DNA of 56,198 bases from Streptomyces sp. CBMA123 (GTDB lineage Bacteria > Actinomycetota > Actinomycetes > Streptomycetales > Streptomycetaceae), in assembly GCF_014596465.1 (NCBI RefSeq), contig NZ_MECK01000190.1, forward strand, positions 1 to 56,198, in the 5' to 3' direction. The notes below the pieces were generated by a model. That model did not search any database. It saw only the letters and a list, made by a program, of their open reading frames with translations, and had not been told where the DNA came from. The position numbers and the translations under genes are program-made. Of the stretch, positions 25,361-32,788 are shown piece after piece. How positions within the stretch are numbered: position 1 is the first letter of the stretch; each line of letters starts with the position of its first letter.

Positions 25361-27337
25361 CTACAGGCCGAGGGTGAGGCGGTCGGTCAGCAGCCGGGTG
25401 AAGCGGGCCGGGTCGGGCAGGTCGCCGCCTTCGGCGAGCAGGGCGCTGCCGTGGACGAGTTCGGCGGTGTCGGTGAGCGCCGGGTCGTCGGCGTTCGTCT
25501 CGTGCGCCCGGCGCAGGGCGGTGATCAGCGGGTGGGTGGGGTTGAGTTCGAGGATGCGCTTGACCGGGGGCAGTTCCTGGCCCATCGCCCGGTACATCTT
25601 CTCCAGGGTGGGGGTCAGGTCGTGGGCGTCGCCGACCAGGCAGGCCGCGGAGGTGGTGAGGCGGGTGGAGAGGCGGACCTGCTTGACGTGGTCGGACAGG
25701 TTGTTCTGGAGCCAGGCGATCAGCGCGGCGAAGTCCTGTTCGCGCTGGGCCTTCTCGGCCTTCGCCTCGTCATCGCCGTCGCCGTCGGCCTCGTCCAGGT
25801 CGACCTGGCCCTTGGCGATGGACTGGAAGCGGTGGCCGTCGAAGGCGGGCACCTGGTCGGTCCAGACCTCGTCGACGGGGTCGGTGAGGATCAGGACCTC
25901 GTAGCCCTTGGCGGTGAAGGCCTCCATGTGCGGGGAGTTCTCCACCATCGCCCGGGTCTCGCCGGTCAGGTAGTAGATGGTGTCCTGGCCGTCCTTCATC
26001 CGCGCGACGTACTCGCGCAGCGTGGTCGGCTTCTCCGGGTCGTGGGTGGAGGCGGAGCTGACCAGTTCCAGCAGTGCGTCGGTGTTGTCGCGGTCCTCGA
26101 GCAGGCCCTCCTTGAGGACCCGGCCGAACTGCTCCCACAGCTCGGCGTAGGTTTCCGCCCGGTTGCTCTGCACACCCTTGAGCGCGCCGAGGACCTTCTT
26201 GACGAGGCGCCGGCGCACCGCGGTGATCTGGCGGTCGTGCTGCAGGATCTCGCGGGAGACGTTCAGCGACAGGTCGTGGGCGTCCACGACTCCCTTGACG
26301 AAGCGCAGGTAGTTCGGCATCAGGGCGTCGCAGTCGTCCATGATGAACACGCGCTTGACGTACAGCTGCACACCCCGCTTGGAGTCGCGGGAGAACAGGT
26401 CGAACGGCGCGTGGGCAGGGACGAACAGCAGCGCCTCGTACTCGAAGGTGCCCTCGGCACGCATGTGGATGGTCTCGGCCGGGGCCTGCCAGTCGTGGCT
26501 GATCTGCTGGTAGAACTCGTGGTACTCGGCTTCGCTCACCTCGCTGCGGGGGCGGGCCCACAGCGCCTTCATCGAGTTCAGGGTCTCCAGCTCGCGCGGC
26601 GCGGTGTCCTCGGCGGCGGATTCGCTGTCCTCCCCGACGCCGGTCTCGGTGTCTCCGGTGGTGCCGGCGGCCTCGGTGGCCATCCGGATGGGCCAGCGGA
26701 TGAAGTCGGAGTACTGCTTGACGATCTGGCGGATCTTCCACGCGGCCAGGTAGTCGCCCAGCCCGTCCTCGCTGTCCGCGGGCTTGAGGTGCAGCGTCAC
26801 CGAGGTGCCCACCGGCAGGCCTTCGGCCTCCGCGATGGTGTAGGTGCCCTCGCCGTCGGACTCCCACGCCGTCCCCTGCTCGGTGCCCGCCCGCCGGGTG
26901 CGCAGGGTGACCTTGTCGGCGACCATGAACGCGGAGTAGAACCCGACGCCGAACTGCCCGATCAGGCTCTGCGCCGCCTCCGCGTCCTTGGCTTCCTTGA
27001 TCTTGGCCAGCAGGCCGGCGGTGCCGGACTTGGCGATGGTGCCGATCAGGTCGACGACGTCCTCGCGGGTCATGCCGATGCCGTTGTCCCGCACCGTCAG
27101 GGTCCGGGCCTGCGCGTCGACTTCCAGCACGATGTGGAGGTCGGAGGTGTCGGCGTCGAGGCCGGTGTCGGTGAGGGATTCCAGGCGGAGCTTGTCGAGG
27201 GCGTCGGAGGCGTTGGAGATCAGCTCGCGCAGGAAGATGTCCTTGTTCGAGTAGATCGAGTGGATCACCAGCTGCAGCAGCTGGCGGGTCTCCGCCTGGA
27301 ACTCCAGCGTCTGGGTCGGGCTGGGCACGGGAGGCAT
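25361..27337 (-). CDS. htpG: Hsp90-family chaperone HtpG
   Basis: 658 residues, full length. N-terminal ATPase: FLRELISNASDALDKLR (about 35-51), DNGIGM, GTIAKSGT, GQFGVGFYSAFMVADKV. The middle and C-terminal domains include LYVKRVFIMDD, LRFVKGVVD and LNVSREILQ. A Gly/Glu/Ala-rich insert near 215-240 separates the N and middle domains. The start ATG has GGAG upstream. It lies 276 bases after the second RheA-like gene on the same strand, so both may respond to heat. Confidence 0.96.
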   Translation of the reverse strand: MPPVPSPTQTLEFQAETRQLLQLVIHSIYSNKDIFLRELISNASDALDKLRLESLTDTGLDADTSDLHIVLEVDAQARTLTVRDNGIGMTREDVVDLIGTIAKSGTAGLLAKIKEAKDAEAAQSLIGQFGVGFYSAFMVADKVTLRTRRAGTEQGTAWESDGEGTYTIAEAEGLPVGTSVTLHLKPADSEDGLGDYLAAWKIRQIVKQYSDFIRWPIRMATEAAGTTGDTETGVGEDSESAAEDTAPRELETLNSMKALWARPRSEVSEAEYHEFYQQISHDWQAPAETIHMRAEGTFEYEALLFVPAHAPFDLFSRDSKRGVQLYVKRVFIMDDCDALMPNYLRFVKGVVDAHDLSLNVSREILQHDRQITAVRRRLVKKVLGALKGVQSNRAETYAELWEQFGRVLKEGLLEDRDNTDALLELVSSASTHDPEKPTTLREYVARMKDGQDTIYYLTGETRAMVENSPHMEAFTAKGYEVLILTDPVDEVWTDQVPAFDGHRFQSIAKGQVDLDEADGDGDDEAKAEKAQREQDFAALIAWLQNNLSDHVKQVRLSTRLTTSAACLVGDAHDLTPTLEKMYRAMGQELPPVKRILELNPTHPLITALRRAHETNADDPALTDTAELVHGSALLAEGGDLPDPARFTRLLTDRLTLGL

Positions 27338-27613
27338 CTCCTTCGAGGTGGTGGAAAGGGTTCCGGCCGGGTCGAGCCGATCGGGGTCGGGCGGCGTGCT
27401 GCACGGCCCGGTGGTGGTCAGATGTGGCTGAGGGGCTGGTAGGGCTGCTCGGGGCGGGCGTGGCCGGGGCGGGCGGTGCCGAAGCAGGACAGGAGGAGCT
27501 TCAAGGCGTCGCGGTCCGAGAGGGACGGGCTGGGGCCGCGCGCCGGAGCGGTCGGCGGCAGAACGGTCGGCGGTGGGTGGGCCACAGCCGGGCAGGGGCC
27601 GTCGCCGGGGCCG

Positions 27614-28300
27614 TCACGGTCCGGCTGGGGGTGTGCGGAGGTGCCGGGAACTGTCGGCGCGCAGCTGGTCGGTCCGGGAGGTGACCTGATCGACGCGGTC
27701 GGCGAGCTTCGGGTGGTCCGTCCCCAGGAGGGGGCGTGTCTCGGCGAGCGGGGCGAGCAGGCGGGCGGGGTCGTGGTGGCCGAGCGCGTCGAGGAGGCGT
27801 CCTATGGCGGGGGCCGCTTGGGGGCTCAGGTCGCCCAGCGCACCGATCTGACCGGCGAGGCTGCGCAGGTCGGCGGCGTTGTCGCGGGCCCAGGTGGTCA
27901 CCGCTCGGTCGCCGGCGCGCTGAGCCCGCGCGGCCTGGACACGCTGCTCGCCGGTGCTGCCCGCCCCGGTGCCGGCATCGGCGTTGGGACGAAGGCGCAG
28001 GTAGCGGCGCTCGGCGGCCTGGCGGCTCTGGACGCCCAGCGGTTCGGCGAGATCGGCCCAGGTGGCTCCCGCGTCGCGGGCGGTCTCGATCAGGCCGGTC
28101 TCCCAGCCCGCGAGTTCCTGGCGCAGGTGGCGCAGCATCAGCAGCGCAGCCAGGGCCTGCCCGGGGTCGTCCTGACCGGAGTGGTCCGGTGGGGCGTGGC
28201 GGGCGGTACGGGCGGCGGCCTCCATCGTGCCCAGCGCGGCGGCGGCGGCCAGGAAGGAGGCCGGACCCACCTCGGCCGCGCCGGTGTCCTGCACATCCAC
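27614..28300 (-). CDS. Second RheA-like heat-shock repressor
   Basis: 228 residues if started at the GTG at 28300 (AAAGAG upstream; another GTG two codons on). It is aligned over its length with the RheA-like protein at 20108-20779, sharing FLAAAAALG, LRQELAGWETGLIETARDAG, ATWADLAEPLGVQSRQAAE and RRYLRLRP. A promoter with a RheA-type operator lies upstream, but no heat-shock gene follows it in the divergent direction, only a broken phosphatase gene. The repressor may now control itself, hsp18 in trans, or htpG downstream (inference). Confidence 0.78.
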   Translation of the reverse strand: MDVQDTGAAEVGPASFLAAAAALGTMEAAARTARHAPPDHSGQDDPGQALAALLMLRHLRQELAGWETGLIETARDAGATWADLAEPLGVQSRQAAERRYLRLRPNADAGTGAGSTGEQRVQAARAQRAGDRAVTTWARDNAADLRSLAGQIGALGDLSPQAAPAIGRLLDALGHHDPARLLAPLAETRPLLGTDHPKLADRVDQVTSRTDQLRADSSRHLRTPPAGP

Positions 28301-28327
28301 GTCGTCACTCTTTCGCTGACTGTGCCT

Positions 28328-28356
28328 TTGTCGTCGAATGGATGACAGGCTACAAC
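28328..28356 (+). promoter_or_regulatory. Promoter with embedded RheA-type operator, second locus
   Basis: -35 TTGTCG (28328-28333), 17-base spacer, -10 TACAAC (28351-28356), with TGTCGTC-GAATG-GATGACA (28329-28347) inside. One arm position apart, it equals the RheA consensus. The promoter points right, towards the pseudogene, and overlaps the region upstream of the RheA-like gene. Confidence 0.75.
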
Positions 28357-28368
28357 AGCTGATGGCGC

Positions 28369-28384
28369 TTCGCACCAGTGCGAA
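28369..28384. promoter_or_regulatory. 16-base palindrome next to the RheA-type promoter
   Basis: TTCGCAC-CA-GTGCGAA lies 12 bases after the -10 box, around or just after the predicted transcript start. It may be a second operator or a transcript hairpin. Confidence 0.4.
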
Positions 28385-28575
28385 CCCCCCGGAGACGTTC
28401 CGGACCGGAGGCGACCGACGGCGTGCGCACCGCGCTTGCCCGTCAGGCACCCCGAGGCCCTGGTCGAGGCCGGGGATCCCGATGGACGCCTGGCGCGAGG
28501 GGCCGGTACCGCGGCGACCAAGGTGGTGAGTCTGCGCGCGAAAGCCGGCGGTCGTCGACCGCCAGGCACAGGTGC

Positions 28576-29193
28576 ACCGACGAGTTCGTCCGGGCCCGGC
28601 GCCGCGGACCGATGAGCGCGGCCGCGGAGATCCAGCGGTCCCTCCTGCCGCCGCTGGCGATGCACGGCCCGCGGCACCTGGCCGTGATCGACGCGACGGG
28701 CCACGGTCCGGCCGCGGCCACCAAGGCGACCGTCGCCGTCGGTGCCTACGGCACCTGCACGGCCCCACCGCCCTGCCCGTCGGCTTCGGCGGCGACGGGC
28801 CCCGGCTCGGCGAGCCGGCCCTCCGGGCGGGCGACCGGGTGCCGCGCTTCACCGACGGCCTGATCGAGGAACACGCACCCGGCGGGGAGCGGTCCGGCCA
28901 GGGCGCAGCACATCGCCCGGGACAACCGCATCGAGCACGCCGAGGAAGGAGTGCGGGCGGTGGCGCGCTCGCGCTCCCGCACCCTGATGCGGCAAGGGGG
29001 CGGGATCACCGGCGACGACGCGACCCGCGTCCTGATCGAACGGCGCGGCAACGACGCCGACCAACCGTGGCACTCCGGACCGTTCCGACAACCACACCCC
29101 GGCGGTGCGGCCCTCGACGGTGAGAACGATCACGGCGACCGTGCCGCAGCGCCGGCGCACCCGTCCCGGGCGGGGCGTCACTGGTCGGAGTAG
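28576..29193 (+). pseudogene. SpoIIE/RsbU-type PP2C phosphatase remnant
   Basis: Pieces of one phosphatase appear in order but in different frames. First TDEFVRARRRGP and MSAAAEIQRSLLPPLA, then, after loss of the metal-binding middle, HLAVIDATGHGPAAATKATVAVGAYG. A frame change follows, then LPVGFGGDGPRLGEPALRAGDRV and FTDGLIEEHAPGGE; another gives SRTLMRQGGGITGDDATRVLIERRG. The intact family (over 350 residues) dephosphorylates STAS antagonists in partner-switching. At least two frameshifts and internal deletions make it inactive. Loss of this enzyme parallels the STAS protein at 21451 that lacks a phosphorylation site. Confidence 0.82.
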
Positions 29194-29561
29194 CTGAGGT
29201 CCCCCACTGTCCAGCTGCTCACGTCGGCGATGGCGATCCGGTACATGCCCCCCGTGTGGGGCAGGCCGTAGCTGCCCTGCAGGATGCGGGCGACGTGCAG
29301 ATGCAGGTGCGTCGGCCGCGCGGCAGGCGGCGCCACGCCGTCGCCGTCGCCGGTGGCGGGCGCCGTGAACAGCGCGGCGAAGGGCTTCAAGTGCTCGGAG
29401 GCGCCGAGGACTTCGGCCACCCGTTCGTTCCAAAGGCTTTCCGGCGCCAGGCGGCCGGTGATGACCGCCCCCGGGACGACCACGGTCAAAGGCATCTGGT
29501 TACTGCGCTCGGACTCCACCATCGCGGCGATGTCGACGAGCAGCCCATCAGGGTTCGACAT
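29178..29561 (-). CDS. Conserved-looking hypothetical protein
   Basis: 127 residues from an ATG without a clear Shine-Dalgarno. Two parts are visible: PLTVVVPGAVITGRLAPESLW (a beta-hairpin-like section) and HLHLHVARIL followed by YRIAIADVSSWTVGDLSY at the end. This is faintly like small GvpU-type gas-vesicle accessory proteins, but I would not assign it. The tail overlaps the phosphatase remnant by 16 bases on the other strand. Confidence 0.6.
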   Translation of the reverse strand: MSNPDGLLVDIAAMVESERSNQMPLTVVVPGAVITGRLAPESLWNERVAEVLGASEHLKPFAALFTAPATGDGDGVAPPAARPTHLHLHVARILQGSYGLPHTGGMYRIAIADVSSWTVGDLSYSDQ

Positions 29562-29745
29562 GGAACCGAGGATAGTGCCCGCCGCAAGCCGCCCGCACGG
29601 ACGCCCCGACCCCGTGACGGCGCCGGACGCGACGCGTCACGGCAATTTCCACTAGCTGTGATCGCGGCATGGAAAAATATGGGGTGGCTGGAATAGATAC
29701 CGGGCGCGGTTCGGCCGTCGCCCGCCGGATCGCCGAGGGGTGGTC

Positions 29746-29937
29746 GTGGTCCTCAACGTGTCGGCCGTGGTGTTCTTCGGCGCGGTCCTCGCCGTTCTGG
29801 TGCGTCGGCGCCAGGCGAGCGGGTTCACGGCCTGCGTCGCCGTGGTCTTCGGCTTCCTGCTCGCCTCCAGTACGGCCGCGCCCGCCGTCCACGACATCCT
29901 GGCCGCCGCGCTCACCACGCTCGCACCCACCCGCTGA
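29746..29937 (+). CDS. Small two-helix membrane protein
   Basis: 63 residues from the GTG at 29746, preceded by GAGGGG five bases upstream (another GTG at 29740 is too close). Helices VVLNVSAVVFFGAVLAVLV and FTACVAVVFGFLLASS are joined by RRRQASG. Proteins of this shape are frequent and uncharacterised in Streptomyces. The upstream 100 bases contain an unusually AT-rich patch (about 29640-29690). Confidence 0.6.
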   Translation: MVLNVSAVVFFGAVLAVLVRRRQASGFTACVAVVFGFLLASSTAAPAVHDILAAALTTLAPTR

Positions 29938-30073
29938 ACGACACCGCCGCAGTGGCACCCTCGCAGGTCCAGGCCACCGGCCCGGCCGGTAGTCTCCCGC
30001 CCCGACCAGGGCGCCGCAGAGCGCAGACACGGCACACGCACCGCCCCTCGCCGGGGTGCGAAGGAGAGTGGAG

Positions 30074-30286
30074 ATGCAGCAGTCCGCCCCGATCACCGAC
30101 ACCTTCGTGCTCGCCGGAATCGTCGAGGCGGTCCGCGACGGCGACGAAAGAGTCCTGCGCCGGCTCCTCGCACGCCTGGCCGAGCAGGCGACCGTCGCCG
30201 ACCTCTACGCCCTGCGCGACGCCCTCGCCGCCTGCTCCGGCGCCGGCGATCCCACCAGCGCCGGCCGACCTGGGACACCGCGATAA
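30074..30286 (+). CDS. Small helical protein of unknown function
   Basis: 70 residues with an excellent ribosome-binding site (AAGGAGAG). The sequence TFVLAGIVEAVRDGDERVLRR, then LLARLAEQATVADLYALRDAL, predicts three amphipathic helices. There is no cysteine and no membrane segment. It lies 136 bases after the small membrane protein on the same strand, possibly in one transcript. Confidence 0.6.
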   Translation: MQQSAPITDTFVLAGIVEAVRDGDERVLRRLLARLAEQATVADLYALRDALAACSGAGDPTSAGRPGTPR

Positions 30287-30910
30287 AGCCCCGTGCCGGG
30301 ACATGGAAATCTGTGCTGGCGAGAGTAGACATTGCCCAGCGGTCTGTGTAACGTTCCTCGTGTTGGAAGAGCAGGACCGCAGGACAGGCAGACACGAACT
30401 GCCTGGGCAGTACCGCAGTACCAGCAGGGATGCAGGAGGCGTGCAGGTCGTCAGTACGCGGGCCCCGGTGACAGCAGAAGGGGCTCTTGGCGGAAGGCGG
30501 GTGACCTGTCAGGCGTCGCGGGCCCGGGTGTGCTTGGGGTCCGGGGCGGTGGCGGTCGCGCACGCGCAGGATCGCAGTACCGGCAGTTCGCAATATCGCA
30601 GTACGCACGATGCACACCAGAGGAGAAGGGAAGGGTTCACCCCGTCGGATCGCCCGCCACGGCACGCAGTAGCAGCTGGGCGGTCACCGCAGTAGCCATC
30701 GTCATGGAACGTCATGGAAGAGGTGGTCCTCGGTCACGCATACGCGATCCCCGCATCCTGCCCCTCCCCCGGGCAGTGCGGACACCGCAGGCCGGCGCAT
30801 CAGCCGGCAGCAGTAGTGCAGTAGATGGTGCAGTGAATCCACATATCCCTGGGCCCCGGCGCACAACAGTGCCGGGGCCCTCGACCCGTTTCCCGAGAAA
30901 GAAGGTGCTG
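30287..30910. promoter_or_regulatory. Long leader of the MerR-like gene with nine CAGTA elements
   Basis: 624 bases without a recognisable gene. On the plus strand the pentamer CAGTA occurs at 30408, 30416, 30452, 30575, 30599, 30667, 30690, 30811 and 30819. Near-copies are CAGTT at 30584 and CAGTG at 30831. Most read GCAGTA. Two pairs are exactly 8 bases apart, and all point the same way. A hairpin (GGGCCCCGGC at 30851 with GCCGGGGCCC at 30871) precedes the ribosome-binding site. The same element occurs as an inverted pair before the cold-shock gene. Confidence 0.65.
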
Positions 30911-31261
30911 GTGGAACAGACCACCCTCGCCACCGACCACAACACGGCGGACCACATGAGCGCAGAGACCAAGTTCGACGACGACGACTACCCCGCCTAC
31001 ACCATGGGCCGGGCCGCAGAGATCCTGGGCACCACGCCGGGCTTCCTGCGCAGCCTCGACGAGGCCAAACTCATCACCCCCCAGCGATCAGCCGGCGGTC
31101 ACCGCCGCTACTCCCGCTACCAACTGCGCATCGCCGCCCGCGTTCGCGAGCTGATCGACCAGGGCACCGCCCTCGACGCCGCGTGCCGCATCATCATCCT
31201 CGAAGACCAACTCGAAGAGGCTCTGCGCATCAACGCCGAACTCCGCCGCGACCGCACCTGA
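30911..31261 (+). CDS. MerR-family transcriptional regulator
   Basis: 116 residues from the GTG at 30911 (GAAGG five bases upstream); an in-frame ATG at 30956 would drop an acidic 15-residue N-terminus. A winged helix spans about 30-70: YTMGRAAEILGTTPGFLRSL, then ITPQRSAGGHRRYSRYQL. A coiled dimer helix, IILEDQLEEALRINAELRR, ends it. There is no effector domain and no metal-binding Cys, so it is a minimal regulator like those paired with cold-shock genes in Streptomyces (from memory). The array of CAGTA elements upstream suggests autoregulation (inference). Confidence 0.82.
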   Translation: MEQTTLATDHNTADHMSAETKFDDDDYPAYTMGRAAEILGTTPGFLRSLDEAKLITPQRSAGGHRRYSRYQLRIAARVRELIDQGTALDAACRIIILEDQLEEALRINAELRRDRT

Positions 31262-31435
31262 GGAGAGCCGGACTGCCGGCCCGCGACCTCCACGACGCGC
31301 GCCGCAGTCCCCCCTCCGGCCGTAGCCGCGCTTCTGCTGCCGGCGGCTATGCGGCGGGGAATGCCAGAGCGGTGCTCGGCCGGGTCGGAGGTCCGCCCGG
31401 ATGGCACGCGCTGAACGACGAGACCTCCGCCCCGG

Positions 31436-31460
31436 GCGGCGCGCCCTGCCGGCGCGCCGC
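31436..31460. terminator. Bidirectional hairpin between convergent genes
   Basis: GCGGCGCGCC-CTGCC-GGCGCGCCGC: a perfect 10-base stem with 5-base loop, between the ends of the MerR-like and Tudor-like genes. Confidence 0.65.
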
Positions 31461-31495
31461 ACGAGACGGCCGACCGGGACGGGTGGCGCCCGGGC

Positions 31496-31717
31496 TCAGA
31501 GCTTGAACAGCGCGGTGTACGGCTGAGTGATGCGCTCCTGCCGTGACCCGAAGTCGACGAGCACGGCGAAATCGCCTTCGACGCCGATGGTGCGGCCGAG
31601 GCCGTACGTGTCATGGGTGACCCGGTCGCCGACGGCGAAGTGCTTGCGCGGGGCCTCCACCCGGGCCTTGAAGGGGCTGGTGGGCAGGTGGCGGGGGACT
31701 GCTGCGTATTTAGTCAT
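31496..31717 (-). CDS. Small CarD/UvrD-Tudor-like protein
   Basis: 73 residues from the ATG at 31717 with GGAG four bases before it. The C-terminal 45 residues (FAVGDRVTHDTYGLGRTIGV, then FAVLVDFGSRQERI) have the Tudor-like barrel pattern found in CarD and in the tails of UvrD/PcrA, which bind RNA polymerase. The N-terminus is basic. A CAGTA element sits a few bases before the start codon (31724). It may be a polymerase-associated stress protein (inference). Confidence 0.65.
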   Translation of the reverse strand: MTKYAAVPRHLPTSPFKARVEAPRKHFAVGDRVTHDTYGLGRTIGVEGDFAVLVDFGSRQERITQPYTALFKL

Positions 31718-32047
31718 CAGCTCCAGTATGCGCCGGAAAGCGCGAGGCCGGGCTTTCTCGGCGCCATCGATTTCCGGGGGATCTTGAGTGACGCGTGCGC
31801 TCGTCCGGTTCGTCCCCTCGGCGGCGCCGGCAGGCGCGATCCGTCCCCCTGGCGGCTGCCACCGGGAGGGCGGACGCACCGCAGCTGCGGTCATCGGACC
31901 ACGGGCCGGCCGGGCGGAGTGATCCACTCGGTCAACAGGCTTGCTGTCCAGGCGCGTTGACCGACCCGTCGGCTCTGGTCCGGCAGCTCCAGGGGTGGCC
32001 CCGCAGAACTGGGGTGGAAATATCCCACCGCCGCGGGCTGCGGCCTG

Positions 32048-32071
32048 CTACTGTGGTCCTAGTTGCAGTAG
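32048..32071. promoter_or_regulatory. Inverted CTACTG / CAGTAG pair upstream of the cold-shock gene
   Basis: CTACTG (32048-32053) and CAGTAG (32066-32071) face each other across 12 bases, about 150 bases before the cold-shock start. This uses the same core as the array upstream of the MerR-like gene, so it is a candidate site for that regulator. Confidence 0.5.
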
Positions 32072-32079
32072 TGGTTCCC

Positions 32080-32103
32080 ATGAACTTTGTGTGCGCCTGC
32101 TGA
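32080..32103 (+). other. Possible leader peptide of seven codons
   Basis: ATG AAC TTT GTG TGC GCC TGC TGA would code MNFVCAC. Its last codons form the 5' arm of the following terminator-like hairpin, and its stop lies in the loop. A ribosome on it would disrupt the hairpin. The ribosome-binding sequence is weak, so translation is uncertain. Confidence 0.35.
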
Positions 32104-32124
32104 TGTATCGCAGGCGCATTTTTT
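32092..32124 (+). terminator. Intrinsic-terminator-like attenuator in the cold-shock leader
   Basis: A perfect 9-base stem (TGCGCCTGC with GCAGGCGCA), 9-base loop, then six Ts. This is a textbook rho-independent terminator, but it lies about 93 bases before the cold-shock start and not after a gene. A second perfect hairpin, CCCGGA-TCTTT-TCCGGG (32129-32145), follows. Confidence 0.7.
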
Positions 32125-32217
32125 CTTTCCCGGATCTTTTCCGGGTGGGTGCTCCATACGGTGACTCGAGGCTCGCGCTGTGCGTGCTTCGGACAGTCCC
32201 TTGAAGGAGATTTTTTT

Positions 32218-32421
32218 ATGGCTAATGGCACTGTGAAGTGGTTCAACGCGGAAAAGGGCTTCGGCTTCATCGAGCAGGAGGGTGGCGGCCCCGACGTCTT
32301 CGCCCACTACTCGAACATCAACGCCAACGGCTTCCGTGAGCTGCTCGAGGGCCAGAAGGTCGAGTTCGACGTCACGCAGGGCCAGAAGGGCCCGCAGGCC
32401 GAGAACATTCGTCCGCTGTAG
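32218..32421 (+). CDS. Cold-shock protein (CspA family)
   Basis: 67 residues, a single cold-shock domain. RNP1 is [11 protein letters not shown]2 is DVFAHYSNI, and the N-terminus [14 protein letters not shown] is typical of Streptomyces CspA/ScoF. It binds single-stranded RNA and DNA and melts RNA structure. The ribosome-binding site GAAGGAGA is followed by seven Ts before ATG, an unusually AT-rich start. Regulation is likely in the leader through the attenuator hairpins. A DEAD-box helicase follows, a usual functional partner. Confidence 0.95.
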   Translation: MANGTVKWFNAEKGFGFIEQEGGGPDVFAHYSNINANGFRELLEGQKVEFDVTQGQKGPQAENIRPL

Positions 32422-32448
32422 TTTCTGCCACGGCACCCGCCCAGCAGC

Positions 32449-32490
32449 GAGGGGCCCGCACCACGCACACATGCCTGGTGCGGGCCCCTC
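32449..32490 (+). terminator. Terminator of the cold-shock gene
   Basis: A perfect 15-base stem, GAGGGGCCCGCACCA with TGGTGCGGGCCCCTC, and 12-base loop, 27 bases after the stop codon. Confidence 0.85.
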
Positions 32491-32788
32491 GGCATTGCGT
32501 CACCGAGCATCCCCCGGCCGTGTCCGGCCCCCTGGCCCCGCCACCGCCGCCCATCCCCACGCGAGACGCCCAGCGCCGCGTCCGGATCGGCGCCCTGCCG
32601 TGACATGACACGGCTTTGAGGTTCCTCGCTCCCGCTCTGTGCGGTGAGCGCCGACCGTAGGTGACGTGCCGCACGGTTCTACCGTCCACGTTCCGCTCTC
32701 CATACTTCAGGCCCGTTCCGTTGCAGCCTCCTGCCGGCGCCCCGCGCTGCGGAGCCGCCTCGCGACGTGCCGCACCGGAAGGTTTCCC
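32491..32788. promoter_or_regulatory. Leader region of the DEAD-box helicase gene
   Basis: About 300 bases between the cold-shock terminator and the helicase. It must hold a separate helicase promoter. The helicase frame stays open upstream to 32666, but the ATG at 32789 with CGGAAGG is the better start. No defined motif is seen. Confidence 0.4.

Larger units (their letters stand above)
31718..32217. promoter_or_regulatory. Divergent region and long leader of the cold-shock gene
   Basis: 500 bases. The right 170 bases form the cold-shock leader: an inverted CAGTA pair, a seven-codon open frame and two hairpins, listed separately. It becomes AT-rich near the start codon (seven Ts before ATG). 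The left part carries the promoter of the Tudor-like gene. No other gene is seen. Confidence 0.6.

Noticed and set aside
29178..29561. Assignment as a gas-vesicle GvpU protein
   Set aside because: The likeness is limited to one short hairpin-like section, and no other gas-vesicle gene is in the window.
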